Of a stretch of 64,000 nt of DNA, positions 1 to 9,355 are shown piece after piece. The notes beneath the pieces are model-generated. The model searched no databases. It had not been told where the DNA came from and was given only the letters and a program-made list of their open reading frames with translations. This stretch comes from Ignavibacteriota bacterium (GTDB lineage: Bacteria; Bacteroidota; Ignavibacteria; Ignavibacteriales; Ignavibacteriaceae), in contig CP053447.1 in the NCBI GenBank assembly GCA_013285425.1, positions 3,230,001-3,294,000 on the forward strand, written 5' to 3'. Numbering within the stretch: the first letter of the stretch is position 1; every line of letters begins with the position of its first letter. Position numbers and translations under genes: made by a program.

Positions 1-296
1 CAGAGAAATCAATTAATGAGATATACAAAGTAAAAAGCCGGAAAGCAATAATCAGCGGCATTGAAGCTACACCTGATAAAAGTGTTTTTGTTGAATACCT
101 GATCAAATCTCTGAAGTCAATTGACAGACCATATTTTCCTGCTCAAACACTATTTAATCACTTGAAAGAGCCAGTAATTAATAATTCGAGAACAAATCAA
201 ATCCCTGAATACAAGGCAATACCTAATACTGGTGATGAAGGAATGAAGGGTGATTTTATATTTAAAAAGCAACTTAAAAATCTGGAGAAGCAATGA
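1..296 (+). CDS. Caspase-like peptidase (C14), C-terminal fragment
   Basis: This is the 3' end of a gene that begins before the window; the frame is open from base 3 to the TGA at 294-296, giving about 97 residues. It matches the C-terminal end of the caspase-like protein at 1018-3330: both have a PDKS-[VI]F-[VL]E segment, a stretch with AxxL and a xxGDFIFKK / xxGGQFIFIKR ending. The catalytic His and Cys would lie upstream and cannot be seen. The stop overlaps the next start (ATGA), so the two genes are translationally coupled. I infer a second caspase-family protease in the same operon; identification rests on this internal paralogy only. Confidence 0.6.
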   Translation, partial: EKSINEIYKVKSRKAIISGIEATPDKSVFVEYLIKSLKSIDRPYFPAQTLFNHLKEPVINNSRTNQIPEYKAIPNTGDEGMKGDFIFKKQLKNLEKQ

Positions 297-1018
297 GAGA
301 CATAATAACCATCATAGCTGTTTTGTTGAATATCAACCTTAGTTTGTTTTCTCAAACTTCTGAGTACGGTAATATTGAGTTTTACTCAAGGGAGACAGTT
401 TTTTCTGCTTTTGGATACTTTTCAGGTTCTTTTCCTATCTCTGATTTCGCCGGCGGAAAGAGAATTGATTTCAATGGAATAAACTACACCAACTATTACG
501 ATCTGGTTCGAATTGCTGAATATAATATTTCTAATCAAGTAGAATTTAGATTTTTGTTAAAAGGTTCATATAAAATAGGGTGTGCATATGGAAATATATC
601 AATCAATAACCCAGCAGAACTTTATCCAAAGGACAATCTGAAATATTATATGATAAACCTTGACTTATTTTGTTTATCATTCCAACCCGAGATAACATAT
701 GTTTTTAAGCATGGCTCTGCTCTGACATTCTTTTTCGGATTAGATATAATTAATGTTGGTGGTAATGGTGCCATCCTAGAAGAAGGTCAGATAGTAAAAC
801 ATACAATAGCTTCATTAAATATTATTCCTCTTAGCTTCAGGCCAGGGCTTCTTTTTGATTTTGGAAGATCTTCTTTGGGTATAGCCGGACAGATAAATTC
901 AAATAATATTCTAGAATACAGGGTCTTAAGCAAAGAGCTATATCCAGGAAAGAATGGAATTGATTCATTTGAAGCTTTTATACGAAAATTTGAATTTCAA
1001 ATAATTTATACATTTTAA
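293..1018 (+). CDS. Exported protein, probable small outer-membrane beta-barrel
   Basis: The 241-residue protein starts with a signal peptide (hydrophobic stretch about residues 4-18, ending SLFSQ). The rest is rich in aromatic and alternating hydrophobic residues and ends in FQIIYTF, the terminal-aromatic pattern of outer-membrane barrels. I do not recognise a named family. Its ATG overlaps the stop of the preceding caspase-like gene and its TAA overlaps the ATG of the following one, so it is sandwiched between two caspase-like genes in one operon. An anchor or export partner for the exported proteases is possible but is inference only. Confidence 0.6.
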   Translation: MRDIITIIAVLLNINLSLFSQTSEYGNIEFYSRETVFSAFGYFSGSFPISDFAGGKRIDFNGINYTNYYDLVRIAEYNISNQVEFRFLLKGSYKIGCAYGNISINNPAELYPKDNLKYYMINLDLFCLSFQPEITYVFKHGSALTFFFGLDIINVGGNGAILEEGQIVKHTIASLNIIPLSFRPGLLFDFGRSSLGIAGQINSNNILEYRVLSKELYPGKNGIDSFEAFIRKFEFQIIYTF

Positions 1019-3330
1019 TGATGAGTAAAACTTATTTACTAATTATACTATGCTGCCTGATATCAATAAGGTTTAGCTATTCGCAAGATGAAGCTGCAGA
1101 AGAACGAATAGAACAGCTATTTACACAGGTAAATTTTTGTAATGAGAAAAATGATCATGTTGGAATCGTTAAAACATTAGCAGAGATACTGAAAATAGAT
1201 GGAACTAATATAATGGCCCGTCAACAGTTATTATCTGCGCTTCGTAGTTATCTGGACGAAATTGTAAGAAATAAAGATTTACTGAACTCATGTGCATTGG
1301 TTTTGGGTGAAGACTATAAAAGGTTTGTTACACCGGTATTAGTAGAGTATTATAAATACAACGAAATTGATGAAGTAAAAAAACTTTTCACCCAACTTTA
1401 TCGGGGTAATAAGGCTCAATTTAAAGTCCAATTAGCGCCGCTTTTTGAAATGAACCCGGGTCAGAACCCTGAACTTTATAAAGAAATCATTACGCTTTTA
1501 AAACCATATGTTCAAGAGAATGAGATTTCAGAATACATTTTTTTACACCTGCTCTTAGAACCCAAAAAAAATATATATATTCTTCTTAACGAGTTAGATC
1601 AAAAAATTGATACTGTTCGTTTTTGCAATGACTCAACTGAGTTTTCTAGAGTACTTGAATTGTATTACAAGAAAAATCCAAATAGAAACTCTACTCTTAT
1701 CAGCGAGATTAAAACCAATATATTCCATTTAATTCAATTCAGTGATCCAATAACAGCCTCAATCTATTACTACAATACAGGGAACGAGGGAAAATTAGAT
1801 GAAGTTATCCAGAAAATAAAAGTATCGGCCCAACCATTAAAAATCAGCTTTTATGACCTTCTTCAAATTGATATTAAAAAGAATCCGGAAATGGCAAAAA
1901 AGCTGGTAATGGTTTTTGAACCATATTTCCCAAAAGAATTAGACTTTGCGCTTTTTAATAATCAGGAATTAATTCAGCTTGGGCTTACCCTTCGCCTTAT
2001 CGGTAGAGAATCTGGTGCAGACAAGATCTTTCAATCAGTAAGTTTAGAAGGTTATGACCTTCTTAAACTTTATAATGAAAGACATTTCGACCAGTTCGAT
2101 GAGCTATTAAAGAAATCTCAACATTCTAATCTCGCTAACAATATAAAGGAATATGATCTTTTAAATCTGGACATTTCAATTGACACTTTAAGAGCCAGAA
2201 GTCTGATTACCGCGGCGCTTGAAAAGATATTAAGCAACAAATTTCAAGATTATGATGATAGGTTTTTATACGAGTATTCCAAAATCTGTTATAAGCTAAG
2301 CATTGATTCGCATACAATCTTTATAGAACTAGTTAACAGAATTAATCCGCTTAATACAAATTTTGAGAAAATCATTCACTGGGCTATTGCTTGTATACAT
2401 ACCGGAGATGAGGACAGGGCTGATAGGTTATTGAATCATCTGGAGATTTATGGCCCAAGTGAAGATGTTTCGTATTTAAGAAGTGAGCTGAATTATTGGA
2501 ATAAAGCTGGTTTCCAGTCAAAATTAATTACGGATCATCTGTTTAAGATCAAAATACTAAAGGAACAAAAAAGTGAAATTCTTTACGCCCCAGAACAGGA
2601 ACTACCTGGATTACTCATAAACGTGAATGAAAAAAACTATTATGCATTATTGATTGGAGTTGAGAAATATTTGGATAAAAGTATGAACCTCAAATTTCCG
2701 GTTAATGATATGAAAATGTTAAAGGATATACTAACGGAAGATTATTTATTTAGTGAAAATAATATTGTAACACTGGAAAACCCCGATAGAATTAAAATTT
2801 TTAATGCGTTTCAATTACTTAAATCAAAGATCACCGAGTCCGATAATTTTCTGGTGTTTTATGCTGGACATGGACAGTACGAAGAAAATATGGATCAGGG
2901 ATTTTGGATACCCGCAGATGGAACGAGATATAATAAGAGTAACTGGATCAGTAATTCTGAAATAGTTAGCCTGCTCAAAGGAATAAAAGCTAAACATACT
3001 TTACTAATTGCTGATGCTTGTTTTTCCGGAAGCATATTCATCACAAGAGATGTAATTATAAACTATGATAAAGCTGTTGAAGTAGCCTACTCATTAGAGA
3101 GTAAAACTGGTCTGACTAGTGGTGCAAATACACCTGTACCAGATAAAAGTATTTTTTTAGAATTTCTGCTCAGGCGACTGAAAGAGAATAACGAAAAATA
3201 CTTATTTGCAGAAAACCTTTACCTAGATTTTCGTGATGCAGTAACTAATAACAGCATTACAGGACAAAGGCCACTTTATGGAGAATTAGATGGTGATAAG
3301 GGTGGACAATTTATTTTCATAAAGCGATAA
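1018..3330 (+). CDS. Exported caspase-like (C14) protease with helical-repeat N-terminal half
   Basis: The 770-residue protein has an N-terminal signal peptide (about residues 5-22, cut near YSQ), then some 500 residues of alpha-helical, TPR-like sequence, then a caspase-like domain (about 540-770). The catalytic pair is visible: His618 in FYAGHGQ and Cys668 in DACFSGS, both in the canonical peptidase C14 context. Such proteases cleave after basic or acidic residues and are often activated through their attached scaffold. The signal peptide is notable because most bacterial metacaspase-type proteins are cytoplasmic; here the activity should be periplasmic or secreted. It starts at a doubled ATG overlapping the upstream stop, and the papain-like gene follows after 8 bases. 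Confidence 0.82.
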   Translation: MMSKTYLLIILCCLISIRFSYSQDEAAEERIEQLFTQVNFCNEKNDHVGIVKTLAEILKIDGTNIMARQQLLSALRSYLDEIVRNKDLLNSCALVLGEDYKRFVTPVLVEYYKYNEIDEVKKLFTQLYRGNKAQFKVQLAPLFEMNPGQNPELYKEIITLLKPYVQENEISEYIFLHLLLEPKKNIYILLNELDQKIDTVRFCNDSTEFSRVLELYYKKNPNRNSTLISEIKTNIFHLIQFSDPITASIYYYNTGNEGKLDEVIQKIKVSAQPLKISFYDLLQIDIKKNPEMAKKLVMVFEPYFPKELDFALFNNQELIQLGLTLRLIGRESGADKIFQSVSLEGYDLLKLYNERHFDQFDELLKKSQHSNLANNIKEYDLLNLDISIDTLRARSLITAALEKILSNKFQDYDDRFLYEYSKICYKLSIDSHTIFIELVNRINPLNTNFEKIIHWAIACIHTGDEDRADRLLNHLEIYGPSEDVSYLRSELNYWNKAGFQSKLITDHLFKIKILKEQKSEILYAPEQELPGLLINVNEKNYYALLIGVEKYLDKSMNLKFPVNDMKMLKDILTEDYLFSENNIVTLENPDRIKIFNAFQLLKSKITESDNFLVFYAGHGQYEENMDQGFWIPADGTRYNKSNWISNSEIVSLLKGIKAKHTLLIADACFSGSIFITRDVIINYDKAVEVAYSLESKTGLTSGANTPVPDKSIFLEFLLRRLKENNEKYLFAENLYLDFRDAVTNNSITGQRPLYGELDGDKGGQFIFIKR

Positions 3331-3338
3331 AAATATAT

Positions 3339-4703
3339 ATGAAAACAACTTTAATCTTGTTAACATTTATTGTTTCATCGTATAACTTGATTGCTCAGCT
3401 GTATGGGCGGGGATTAAATCTGAGTGAACAATCTAGTGAGAGAACAATCGTTTCTGCGACATTGATGAGAGGAGATTTTGAAGAACTACCCCCCAGATTT
3501 TCACTTAAAAAGTACTGTCCAACCCCAGGCAATCAGGGAATGTACGCAACGTGCGCGGGTTGGGCTTCTGCATATTCAGGAAGAACAATATTAAATGCCA
3601 TAAAGAATAATTATATAAACCCGTTGATTGATCAAAATAGTTTTTCACCTTCATACATCTATAATCAAATACGGAGAGATTCAACTTGTAACAATGGAGT
3701 GGACCTGGTTGATGCACTTGAAATTATGAAAGATCAGGGGGTATTGTTACTAGAAGACTTTGGTTATGAATGCGAGAAAGATATCGAATCTCATGACAAA
3801 TACCGCGCGATTCAAAATAGAATTTTAGAGTATAAAGAAATCTTTAACCGGTTTTCATACAATAAGGTTATTACTACCAAAAAAAGTATAAGCGAGTATC
3901 GCCCGGTAGTCATTGCAATAGATGTACCCCGATCCTTTGAATGTTGTAAAGATGTGTGGATTCCTGAAAAGGAAGAATATAAAAACGGCAAAAATGGACA
4001 TGCACTTGTTGTAGTCAGTTATGATGATACTCTTTACGGAGGAGCTTTTGAAATTATTAATAGCTGGGGAACTGAATGGGGTAATCAGGGCTATACCTGG
4101 ATCAGGTATACTGATTTTGAATTTTTCACATATAATGGATTTGAGCTGATTGATAATATAAAAGATGAGACGTCTGAATATGATTTTTCAGGATCAATAA
4201 GTTTTATTATCGAGAATGAAATCCCCATTCAACTCGAACAGTCTGATAATATATTTCGTACAGTCTATTCTCTTTCCTCGGGAACAAAGTTTAATATCAG
4301 ATTGAGTAATGATCAGCCGGCATTTGTATATGCCTTTGGATCGGACTTAAAGAGAAAAAACACAATACTCTTTCCACCTAAAGAAAACATAAGTCCTTTG
4401 CTTTCTTACAAAAAAAACAATCTTTCACTTCCTGATGAGCGCTCAAATTTAATGCTTGATAAGAATGTGGGTAAAACATACTTGTGTTTTATCTATGCTA
4501 ACAAATATATAGATATAAAGACAGCAATGAAGAAAATTGAAAAGGAATCGGGAGATTTTGTCAAACGTGTGTTTAAGTATTTCAAAAAAGACATTGTCAG
4601 TAATTACACTTCCACGATTAAGGATCAATCAAAGATTATTTTTAAAGCTAAAAGTGATAATAAATCGATGATAATTATAATTCTGGAAATTAATCATGTT
4701 TAG
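3339..4703 (+). CDS. Exported papain-like (C1) cysteine protease with DUF4384-like tail
   Basis: The 454-residue protein carries a signal peptide (about 1-19, ending LIAQ), then a papain-fold domain. The catalytic triad can be read: Cys72 in TCAGWAS, preceded by a Gln in GNQG (oxyanion Gln); His221 in NGHALVVV; Asn241 in INSWGTEWG. Residues about 285-400 resemble the beta-rich DUF4384 domain that often accompanies bacterial papain- and caspase-like proteases (the FVYAF...ILFPP stretch). It sits in the same run as two caspase-like genes. Substrates are unknown. The protease call is firm; the DUF4384 call is moderate. Confidence 0.82.
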   Translation: MKTTLILLTFIVSSYNLIAQLYGRGLNLSEQSSERTIVSATLMRGDFEELPPRFSLKKYCPTPGNQGMYATCAGWASAYSGRTILNAIKNNYINPLIDQNSFSPSYIYNQIRRDSTCNNGVDLVDALEIMKDQGVLLLEDFGYECEKDIESHDKYRAIQNRILEYKEIFNRFSYNKVITTKKSISEYRPVVIAIDVPRSFECCKDVWIPEKEEYKNGKNGHALVVVSYDDTLYGGAFEIINSWGTEWGNQGYTWIRYTDFEFFTYNGFELIDNIKDETSEYDFSGSISFIIENEIPIQLEQSDNIFRTVYSLSSGTKFNIRLSNDQPAFVYAFGSDLKRKNTILFPPKENISPLLSYKKNNLSLPDERSNLMLDKNVGKTYLCFIYANKYIDIKTAMKKIEKESGDFVKRVFKYFKKDIVSNYTSTIKDQSKIIFKAKSDNKSMIIIILEINHV

Positions 4704-4712
4704 GAGGTATCA

Positions 4713-5165
4713 ATGCCAATGGTCTCAGTTTTACTCCTCATATATTTAGCTTTTCTCCTATTACCAGGTAGCCTTACAAATGAAACAATTTCAATTGCCA
4801 ATACATCGGATACTTTAACGGCACAGATAGATATAACAATACTATCCGGGAATGAAGAAAGATATTCAAAACCATTTGAAAAAGTGCGAGCCGGTGAAAA
4901 ATTCAGGATTCACTTAAAACCATATAACAAAAGTTATATCTGGATTATAAATTCTTCAGCGGAAGGCACATTGATTATTGTAGATTCAATATTACAAAAA
5001 GGATCTTATTATATCTTTCCAGCAACTAATCAGTCATATATTTTCGATGGTAAAGCTGAGGTTGAAAAAATTATAATTGTGCTTGCACTAACTTCTGAAT
5101 CCAAAGAAAAAATTGGAAATCTTAAGGATAAAAAATCTATTAGCCTACTTAACAGAGCTTACTAA
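4713..5165 (+). CDS. Small exported DUF4384-like protein, probably frameshifted near its end
   Basis: A strong ribosome site (GGAGG) sits 5 bases before the ATG. The 150-residue product has a hydrophobic N-terminal segment (residues 4-20) and a beta-rich body with a KVRAGEKFRIHLKP and SYIWIIN...SYYIFPA pattern, like the DUF4384-type tail of the preceding papain-like protein. The frame stops at 5163-5165, but a second frame continues smoothly to 5316. A one-base slip in the A-run at 5130-5135 would join them into a protein of about 200 residues. This may be a real mutation, programmed slippage or a sequence error. Confidence 0.6.
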   Translation: MPMVSVLLLIYLAFLLLPGSLTNETISIANTSDTLTAQIDITILSGNEERYSKPFEKVRAGEKFRIHLKPYNKSYIWIINSSAEGTLIIVDSILQKGSYYIFPATNQSYIFDGKAEVEKIIIVLALTSESKEKIGNLKDKKSISLLNRAY

Positions 5166-5316
5166 ACAATCAAACTGTAATATTGCGGAAAAGGGAGATG
5201 ATATTATTAACATAAGCGGAAACTTGCGTGATCTCGGTTCAAACGGAAATCGATTGAATAAATATTCTGGAATAAATTATCTGATAAAAGAATTTAAATT
5301 TAATGTTAAGAGATAA
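5128..5316 (+). other. Out-of-frame continuation of the DUF4384-like gene
   Basis: The +1 frame relative to the preceding gene is open across this stretch and would add about 60 residues ending KEFKFNVKR. It has no convincing start or ribosome site of its own (only a TTG at 5113 inside the upstream gene). Its end overlaps the start of the CHASE2 gene by 14 bases, the close spacing seen elsewhere in this operon, which favours it being the displaced end of the upstream gene rather than a separate gene. Confidence 0.45.
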
Positions 5317-7348
5317 AAAGGTAATCAAGATACTCGTCTGGCAGGGCACAGTATTGTGGTTTCTTTGCAGTTACATTCAGATTACGATCGTTAAAGAAGG
5401 GACAAGGGCCGACCATCATTTAAATGACTATTTAATAAACTTCTGCAGAGAAAACTTCGACTTATTTCCAAATTCTGAACAGATAGTTTACCTGACAATA
5501 AATGATAAAACATACAATGAATACTTTAAAGAAAATACTTTTAATAGAAAGCTATTTTCAGAAAGCTTGCATAAGTTAAAAAAATATGACCCAGAAGCCA
5601 TAATTCTGGATCTGATATTTGCTTACCCCAGCGATCCGGTTTCTGATTCAGTACTAGCCCAAAGTTTATCAGAGTTCAATAATGTTTATTTACCAGTTTC
5701 ATTTTCCTTACTTGGAACACCAGTTAGTTCAAGAAATTTGTCCGACTTAATTCAGAGCAGTAGCATCAAGAGATCTTTAGGCCGACCAGAAACTCTCAAT
5801 CTGGGGAATCCATTAATAACAGGGAGATCTGTTTTAACAGATGAAAGATTTTTATCAACTGCCAGTGGTTCCGGACATATAAGCGAACAACCGGACGAAG
5901 ACGGCATATACAGACATTCGATTCTTGTTATTAAAGTTGATAGTGCATTTCTACCAGCTCTATATCTTTCCGCATATTTAGATTATGTTAACTTATCGGC
6001 AGATGATCTAATAATTGAATGGGGAAAAAATCTTGTTTTGCCAAAATTAGCTGAAAGTTGGTTAAATGAAGATATTAAGATTCCGATCGACAAGAGTGGA
6101 AGAACCAGAATCCCTTTTGTTGATATTTGGGCTAAGGATTTTCAAAATCTCAGTTTGAATACATTCAATAAAATGGCTGACCAGACTGATAAACAAGGTC
6201 AGCTGCTTAGTTTTTTTGAAGGCAAATTTGTATTTGTGGGTGATGTCTCAACGGGCATCGCTGACATAGGAACTACATCATTAAGTCAAAACTCACCTCT
6301 GTTAAACATTCAAGCAAATATGTTGAATGCTCTATTAACAAAGACTTTTATGAAAGGTTTATCCAATACAGAGTTGGCTATACTGCTGTTTATTGTCTTA
6401 TTACTATTAACAGTTTCTACTTTTTTTGCTGATATAAAAATATTCTATTTAGCTTTTATTGTTCTGATCATTCTACTAAATATCACCATTGGGATACTTG
6501 CAATTAATTATACTATTCTACCAACAATATCTGTTAATTCTTTTTTTATCTTATCCTTTGTATTGCTCATAATCCAGGTACAGTACTTTACACAAAGGGA
6601 TAAAAAGTTTGCTGAAATTGAAAATCTGAAGAAAGAACACGAAATGATAGAAGCAAAAAAAATCCAGTTGTCAATGCTTCCACCATCGCTACCTAAACTT
6701 GATAGTATAGATATTGAAACTTATATGAGCACAGCTGCCTTGGTTGGAGGAGATTATTACGATTTTTTCATAGATGAAGATGGCATTTTAAAATTTGTTA
6801 TTGCAGATGCAACAGGGCATGGATTGAAAGCAGGGACAATGGTTACCGTTGTAAAAACACTTTTTATTAATATAAGAGAAAAACTGGAGTTAGGTGCTGC
6901 GCTTAATCAGATGAGTTCAATTATAAAAAAGTTGCACCTCCCAAAGCTGTATGTATGTATTTCTCTATTTCGCTATAAAGACTATAAGCTTGAATTTACA
7001 TCTGCGGGTATGCCTCCGGTTATCATTATCAGAGCACAAACTTCACAGATTGAAACGATAGTTCTTAAAGGAATGCCTCTTGGGCACGTTGAAAACTTTC
7101 CGTATGACGTAAGACAGATAGATCTTAACCCTGGAGATATATTGCTTATCTGCAGTGATGGACTTACAGAATTATTCAATCCTCAAAACGAAATGATAGA
7201 TCCAAAACTTATTTCGGATACGCTGAAAAACAACGCAAATCTTACACCTAAGGAGATACTTGATTCTATCATCAACTTAATTAAATGTTGGAGTGCATCA
7301 ATTGAACCAAGAGATGATATAACGCTGATCTTAGTAAAAGTGAAATAG
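5303..7348 (+). CDS. CHASE2 sensor with SpoIIE/RsbU-type serine phosphatase
   Basis: The 681-residue membrane protein has one N-terminal membrane segment (about 10-29), a CHASE2 extracytoplasmic sensor domain (about 35-345, with LxIND and the PEAIILDLIF strand), three membrane segments (about 358-376, 380-403, 410-428), a short coiled linker and a PP2C-like SpoIIE phosphatase domain (about 460-680). Metal-binding motifs are visible at GGDYYDFF (Asp484) and DATGHG (Asp502). Known relatives dephosphorylate a STAS-domain anti-anti-sigma factor in partner-switching circuits, and exactly such a gene lies convergently just downstream. CHASE2 is a recurrent neighbour of bacterial caspase-like proteins. 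I infer that it reads an envelope signal and sets the phosphorylation state of the STAS protein. Confidence 0.88.
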   Translation: MLRDKKVIKILVWQGTVLWFLCSYIQITIVKEGTRADHHLNDYLINFCRENFDLFPNSEQIVYLTINDKTYNEYFKENTFNRKLFSESLHKLKKYDPEAIILDLIFAYPSDPVSDSVLAQSLSEFNNVYLPVSFSLLGTPVSSRNLSDLIQSSSIKRSLGRPETLNLGNPLITGRSVLTDERFLSTASGSGHISEQPDEDGIYRHSILVIKVDSAFLPALYLSAYLDYVNLSADDLIIEWGKNLVLPKLAESWLNEDIKIPIDKSGRTRIPFVDIWAKDFQNLSLNTFNKMADQTDKQGQLLSFFEGKFVFVGDVSTGIADIGTTSLSQNSPLLNIQANMLNALLTKTFMKGLSNTELAILLFIVLLLLTVSTFFADIKIFYLAFIVLIILLNITIGILAINYTILPTISVNSFFILSFVLLIIQVQYFTQRDKKFAEIENLKKEHEMIEAKKIQLSMLPPSLPKLDSIDIETYMSTAALVGGDYYDFFIDEDGILKFVIADATGHGLKAGTMVTVVKTLFINIREKLELGAALNQMSSIIKKLHLPKLYVCISLFRYKDYKLEFTSAGMPPVIIIRAQTSQIETIVLKGMPLGHVENFPYDVRQIDLNPGDILLICSDGLTELFNPQNEMIDPKLISDTLKNNANLTPKEILDSIINLIKCWSASIEPRDDITLILVKVK

Positions 7349-7355
7349 TATCAGC

Positions 7356-7694
7356 CTATTTGAAACTATTGATTGCTTCTTCAACAGTATTAAATTGTTC
7401 AAATATCTGATTTAATTTAGTAACTGATAGTATCCCATCAATTTTATCAGGGATTGCGGCAAGTTTAAACTGACCATCAGCATTTTTCATTGTGGTATAG
7501 CCACTGATTAAAATACCTAGCCCAGTACTATTAATAAACGATACATTGCTCATATCAGCAATTATGTTCAATTTCTCTTGGATAATTAATTTATGCAAAG
7601 TCGTATTTAATTCTTCAGAAAATGGACCACCGACAAGCTTACCATTAAGCTTTAAAACAATTAAATGGTAACGTTCTTCTATCTTTAGTTCCAT
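7356..7694 (-). CDS. STAS-domain anti-anti-sigma factor
   Basis: The 112-residue protein is a single STAS domain of normal length. The phospho-acceptor serine is recognisable as Ser56 in FINSTGLG, and the C-terminal FEQFNTVEEAI pattern is typical. In known systems the unphosphorylated form binds and sequesters an anti-sigma kinase, releasing the sigma factor. It is convergent with the CHASE2-SpoIIE phosphatase (gap of 7 bases), the natural partner that would dephosphorylate it. No HATPase-type anti-sigma kinase gene lies in the window, so the third member must be elsewhere. Confidence 0.88.
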   Translation of the reverse strand: MELKIEERYHLIVLKLNGKLVGGPFSEELNTTLHKLIIQEKLNIIADMSNVSFINSTGLGILISGYTTMKNADGQFKLAAIPDKIDGILSVTKLNQIFEQFNTVEEAINSFK

Positions 7695-8311
7695 AACTAC
7701 TCCATTTTATTTACTGCTATTTATTGGGGGAAAACCAATGTTTGATATATAAATAAAACGGTTAAATTCGGAAAAAAGAAAAATTATAGCTATTAACCAT
7801 TTTGCTTATAAAAAGAACTCCTTATCAATACTTCTTCGGGGTTGTCTTCTGTCTTTTTTGCCCTTAAAGTTTTTTATATTTAACTGAATATTGTTGCTTT
7901 TCATTGTCTCTACTATATGGGGTAGTATCAAAGTGATAATACAAAGCCCATAACCCTTTAACAAAAAGACACTTACGAAAGACAAACAGAACAAATTAGA
8001 GAAACAATAATAGGTCATCCGGGGTCAGATCTAGAGTGAAAAGGAACTATTACAAAGGAATAACCGGCGATTCAATAAATATAATGCTATCATCAGCAGT
8101 ATATAATTTTATAAGATGATGAGAAAATGGAAATCATCCTTTTATTCCCTTTATATCTTTGAATTATTTTACCGACTATTTCAGTTTTCACCTACATTAT
8201 TTATTCCTCAAAATAGATTTTTGGTATTTAAGAGTAGACTAAATATTTCAGGCGAAAAAACACACTTTTTAATTCAGATTTTAGTTTGAATTATTTAATT
8301 TTCTCATTCAA
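7695..8311. other. Intergenic region, no gene recognised
   Basis: About 620 bases between the divergent STAS gene and the 323-residue gene. It is AT-rich, and the short open frames on either strand lack ribosome sites and resemble no protein family I know. It should contain the promoters of both flanking genes. I see no RNA gene or repeat in it. Confidence 0.5.
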
Positions 8312-9283
8312 ATGGAAAAGAAATCCCAAATCTTGAATTTATTCTCAACTCTGGATTGTCAACAATCAATTAATAATCTGGTTGAAATCTGTTTTAAAAT
8401 TGCTTTAAGTCATATACGATTTAACTACAAAAAAGTGCAGAGGATAATTTTAAGAGATGAAATTTCTTTGGAAGATATTGCGATTGATTCAATCACTTCA
8501 CTTTTTGAAAGAGACCAGCCGGGATGTTTTAAAAATATTCTTGAACCTTTCAATTCCTGGCAGCCGCCAATAAAAACAGAAGAAGAAGCATTGTTCTTTT
8601 TAACTAAATTAGTCCAGAAAAGAGCTGAGCAGTATATATCACATCTTTTAAGAGAGTCAGATCCGTTATTTTCAAAGCTCGCTGATTCGGTAAATTATTT
8701 GCTTAAAAAATACAGTTATAGAAAAACAAGTTACTTCGGAACTATATTTATTATTAACTCAGAAACCGAAAATATTTCCGGCAAAACAATTCCAATTGAA
8801 GAGTTTGAAAAACTGCCTGCTGAACTTTTTACAGGAAAGAAAAATCTTTTGCAAAATATTTTTCTATACTTGAATTCAGAAACAAGCTATGCTTCAGCAA
8901 TTCCATTTAATTCACTTATTCATAAACTGAAGGAATTAAATACTGCGCTTTATAACATTAGCGAATCAACAACCGAGCAGAATGATAATATTGAGATCAA
9001 TTCAATTGTAGCACAGGCATTAAATAAAACTATACAAAAGCTTGACGATACTTATATCTCCAAAGAAAAGCTCTCAATGGATGAGGGTGAAAAATTTAGA
9101 AAAGCCTTGATGGATATTTCTCGGGATATTAAAGATGGCGGTGTAAATCCTGGTTTATATAAATATTTGCTGGCTCACATTCAGGCTCTTGATGAAGAAA
9201 CATATAAGCAGAAGTATCATAACATTCTGGAATATCTGCTAAAAGTGCTAAAACAGAACATTGCAGATGAATTAGTGCAATAA
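8312..9283 (+). CDS. Unrecognised cytoplasmic protein, possibly a divergent sigma-factor-like protein
   Basis: The 323-residue product has no signal peptide or membrane segment. I do not recognise its family. The stretch around residues 35-65 (an aromatic/basic helix followed by EDIAIDSITSLFERD) vaguely resembles region 2 of sigma-70-like proteins, and the next gene looks like an anti-sigma-type partner; both resemblances are weak. The remainder is helical. It is followed after about 70 bases by the 182-residue gene on the same strand. Its place next to a STAS and SpoIIE-phosphatase pair makes a role in transcriptional control plausible, but this is inference. Confidence 0.5.
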   Translation: MEKKSQILNLFSTLDCQQSINNLVEICFKIALSHIRFNYKKVQRIILRDEISLEDIAIDSITSLFERDQPGCFKNILEPFNSWQPPIKTEEEALFFLTKLVQKRAEQYISHLLRESDPLFSKLADSVNYLLKKYSYRKTSYFGTIFIINSETENISGKTIPIEEFEKLPAELFTGKKNLLQNIFLYLNSETSYASAIPFNSLIHKLKELNTALYNISESTTEQNDNIEINSIVAQALNKTIQKLDDTYISKEKLSMDEGEKFRKALMDISRDIKDGGVNPGLYKYLLAHIQALDEETYKQKYHNILEYLLKVLKQNIADELVQ

Positions 9284-9355
9284 TATCTGCATCGGAAATT
9301 TTTCCGAGAAGGTAAGATTTTTTAATATTATAAAATTGAGAGAACATCAAACAAT

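Noticed and set aside
7806..8018. 70-residue minus-strand frame upstream of the STAS gene
   Set aside because: No ribosome site and unlikely composition; treated as intergenic.
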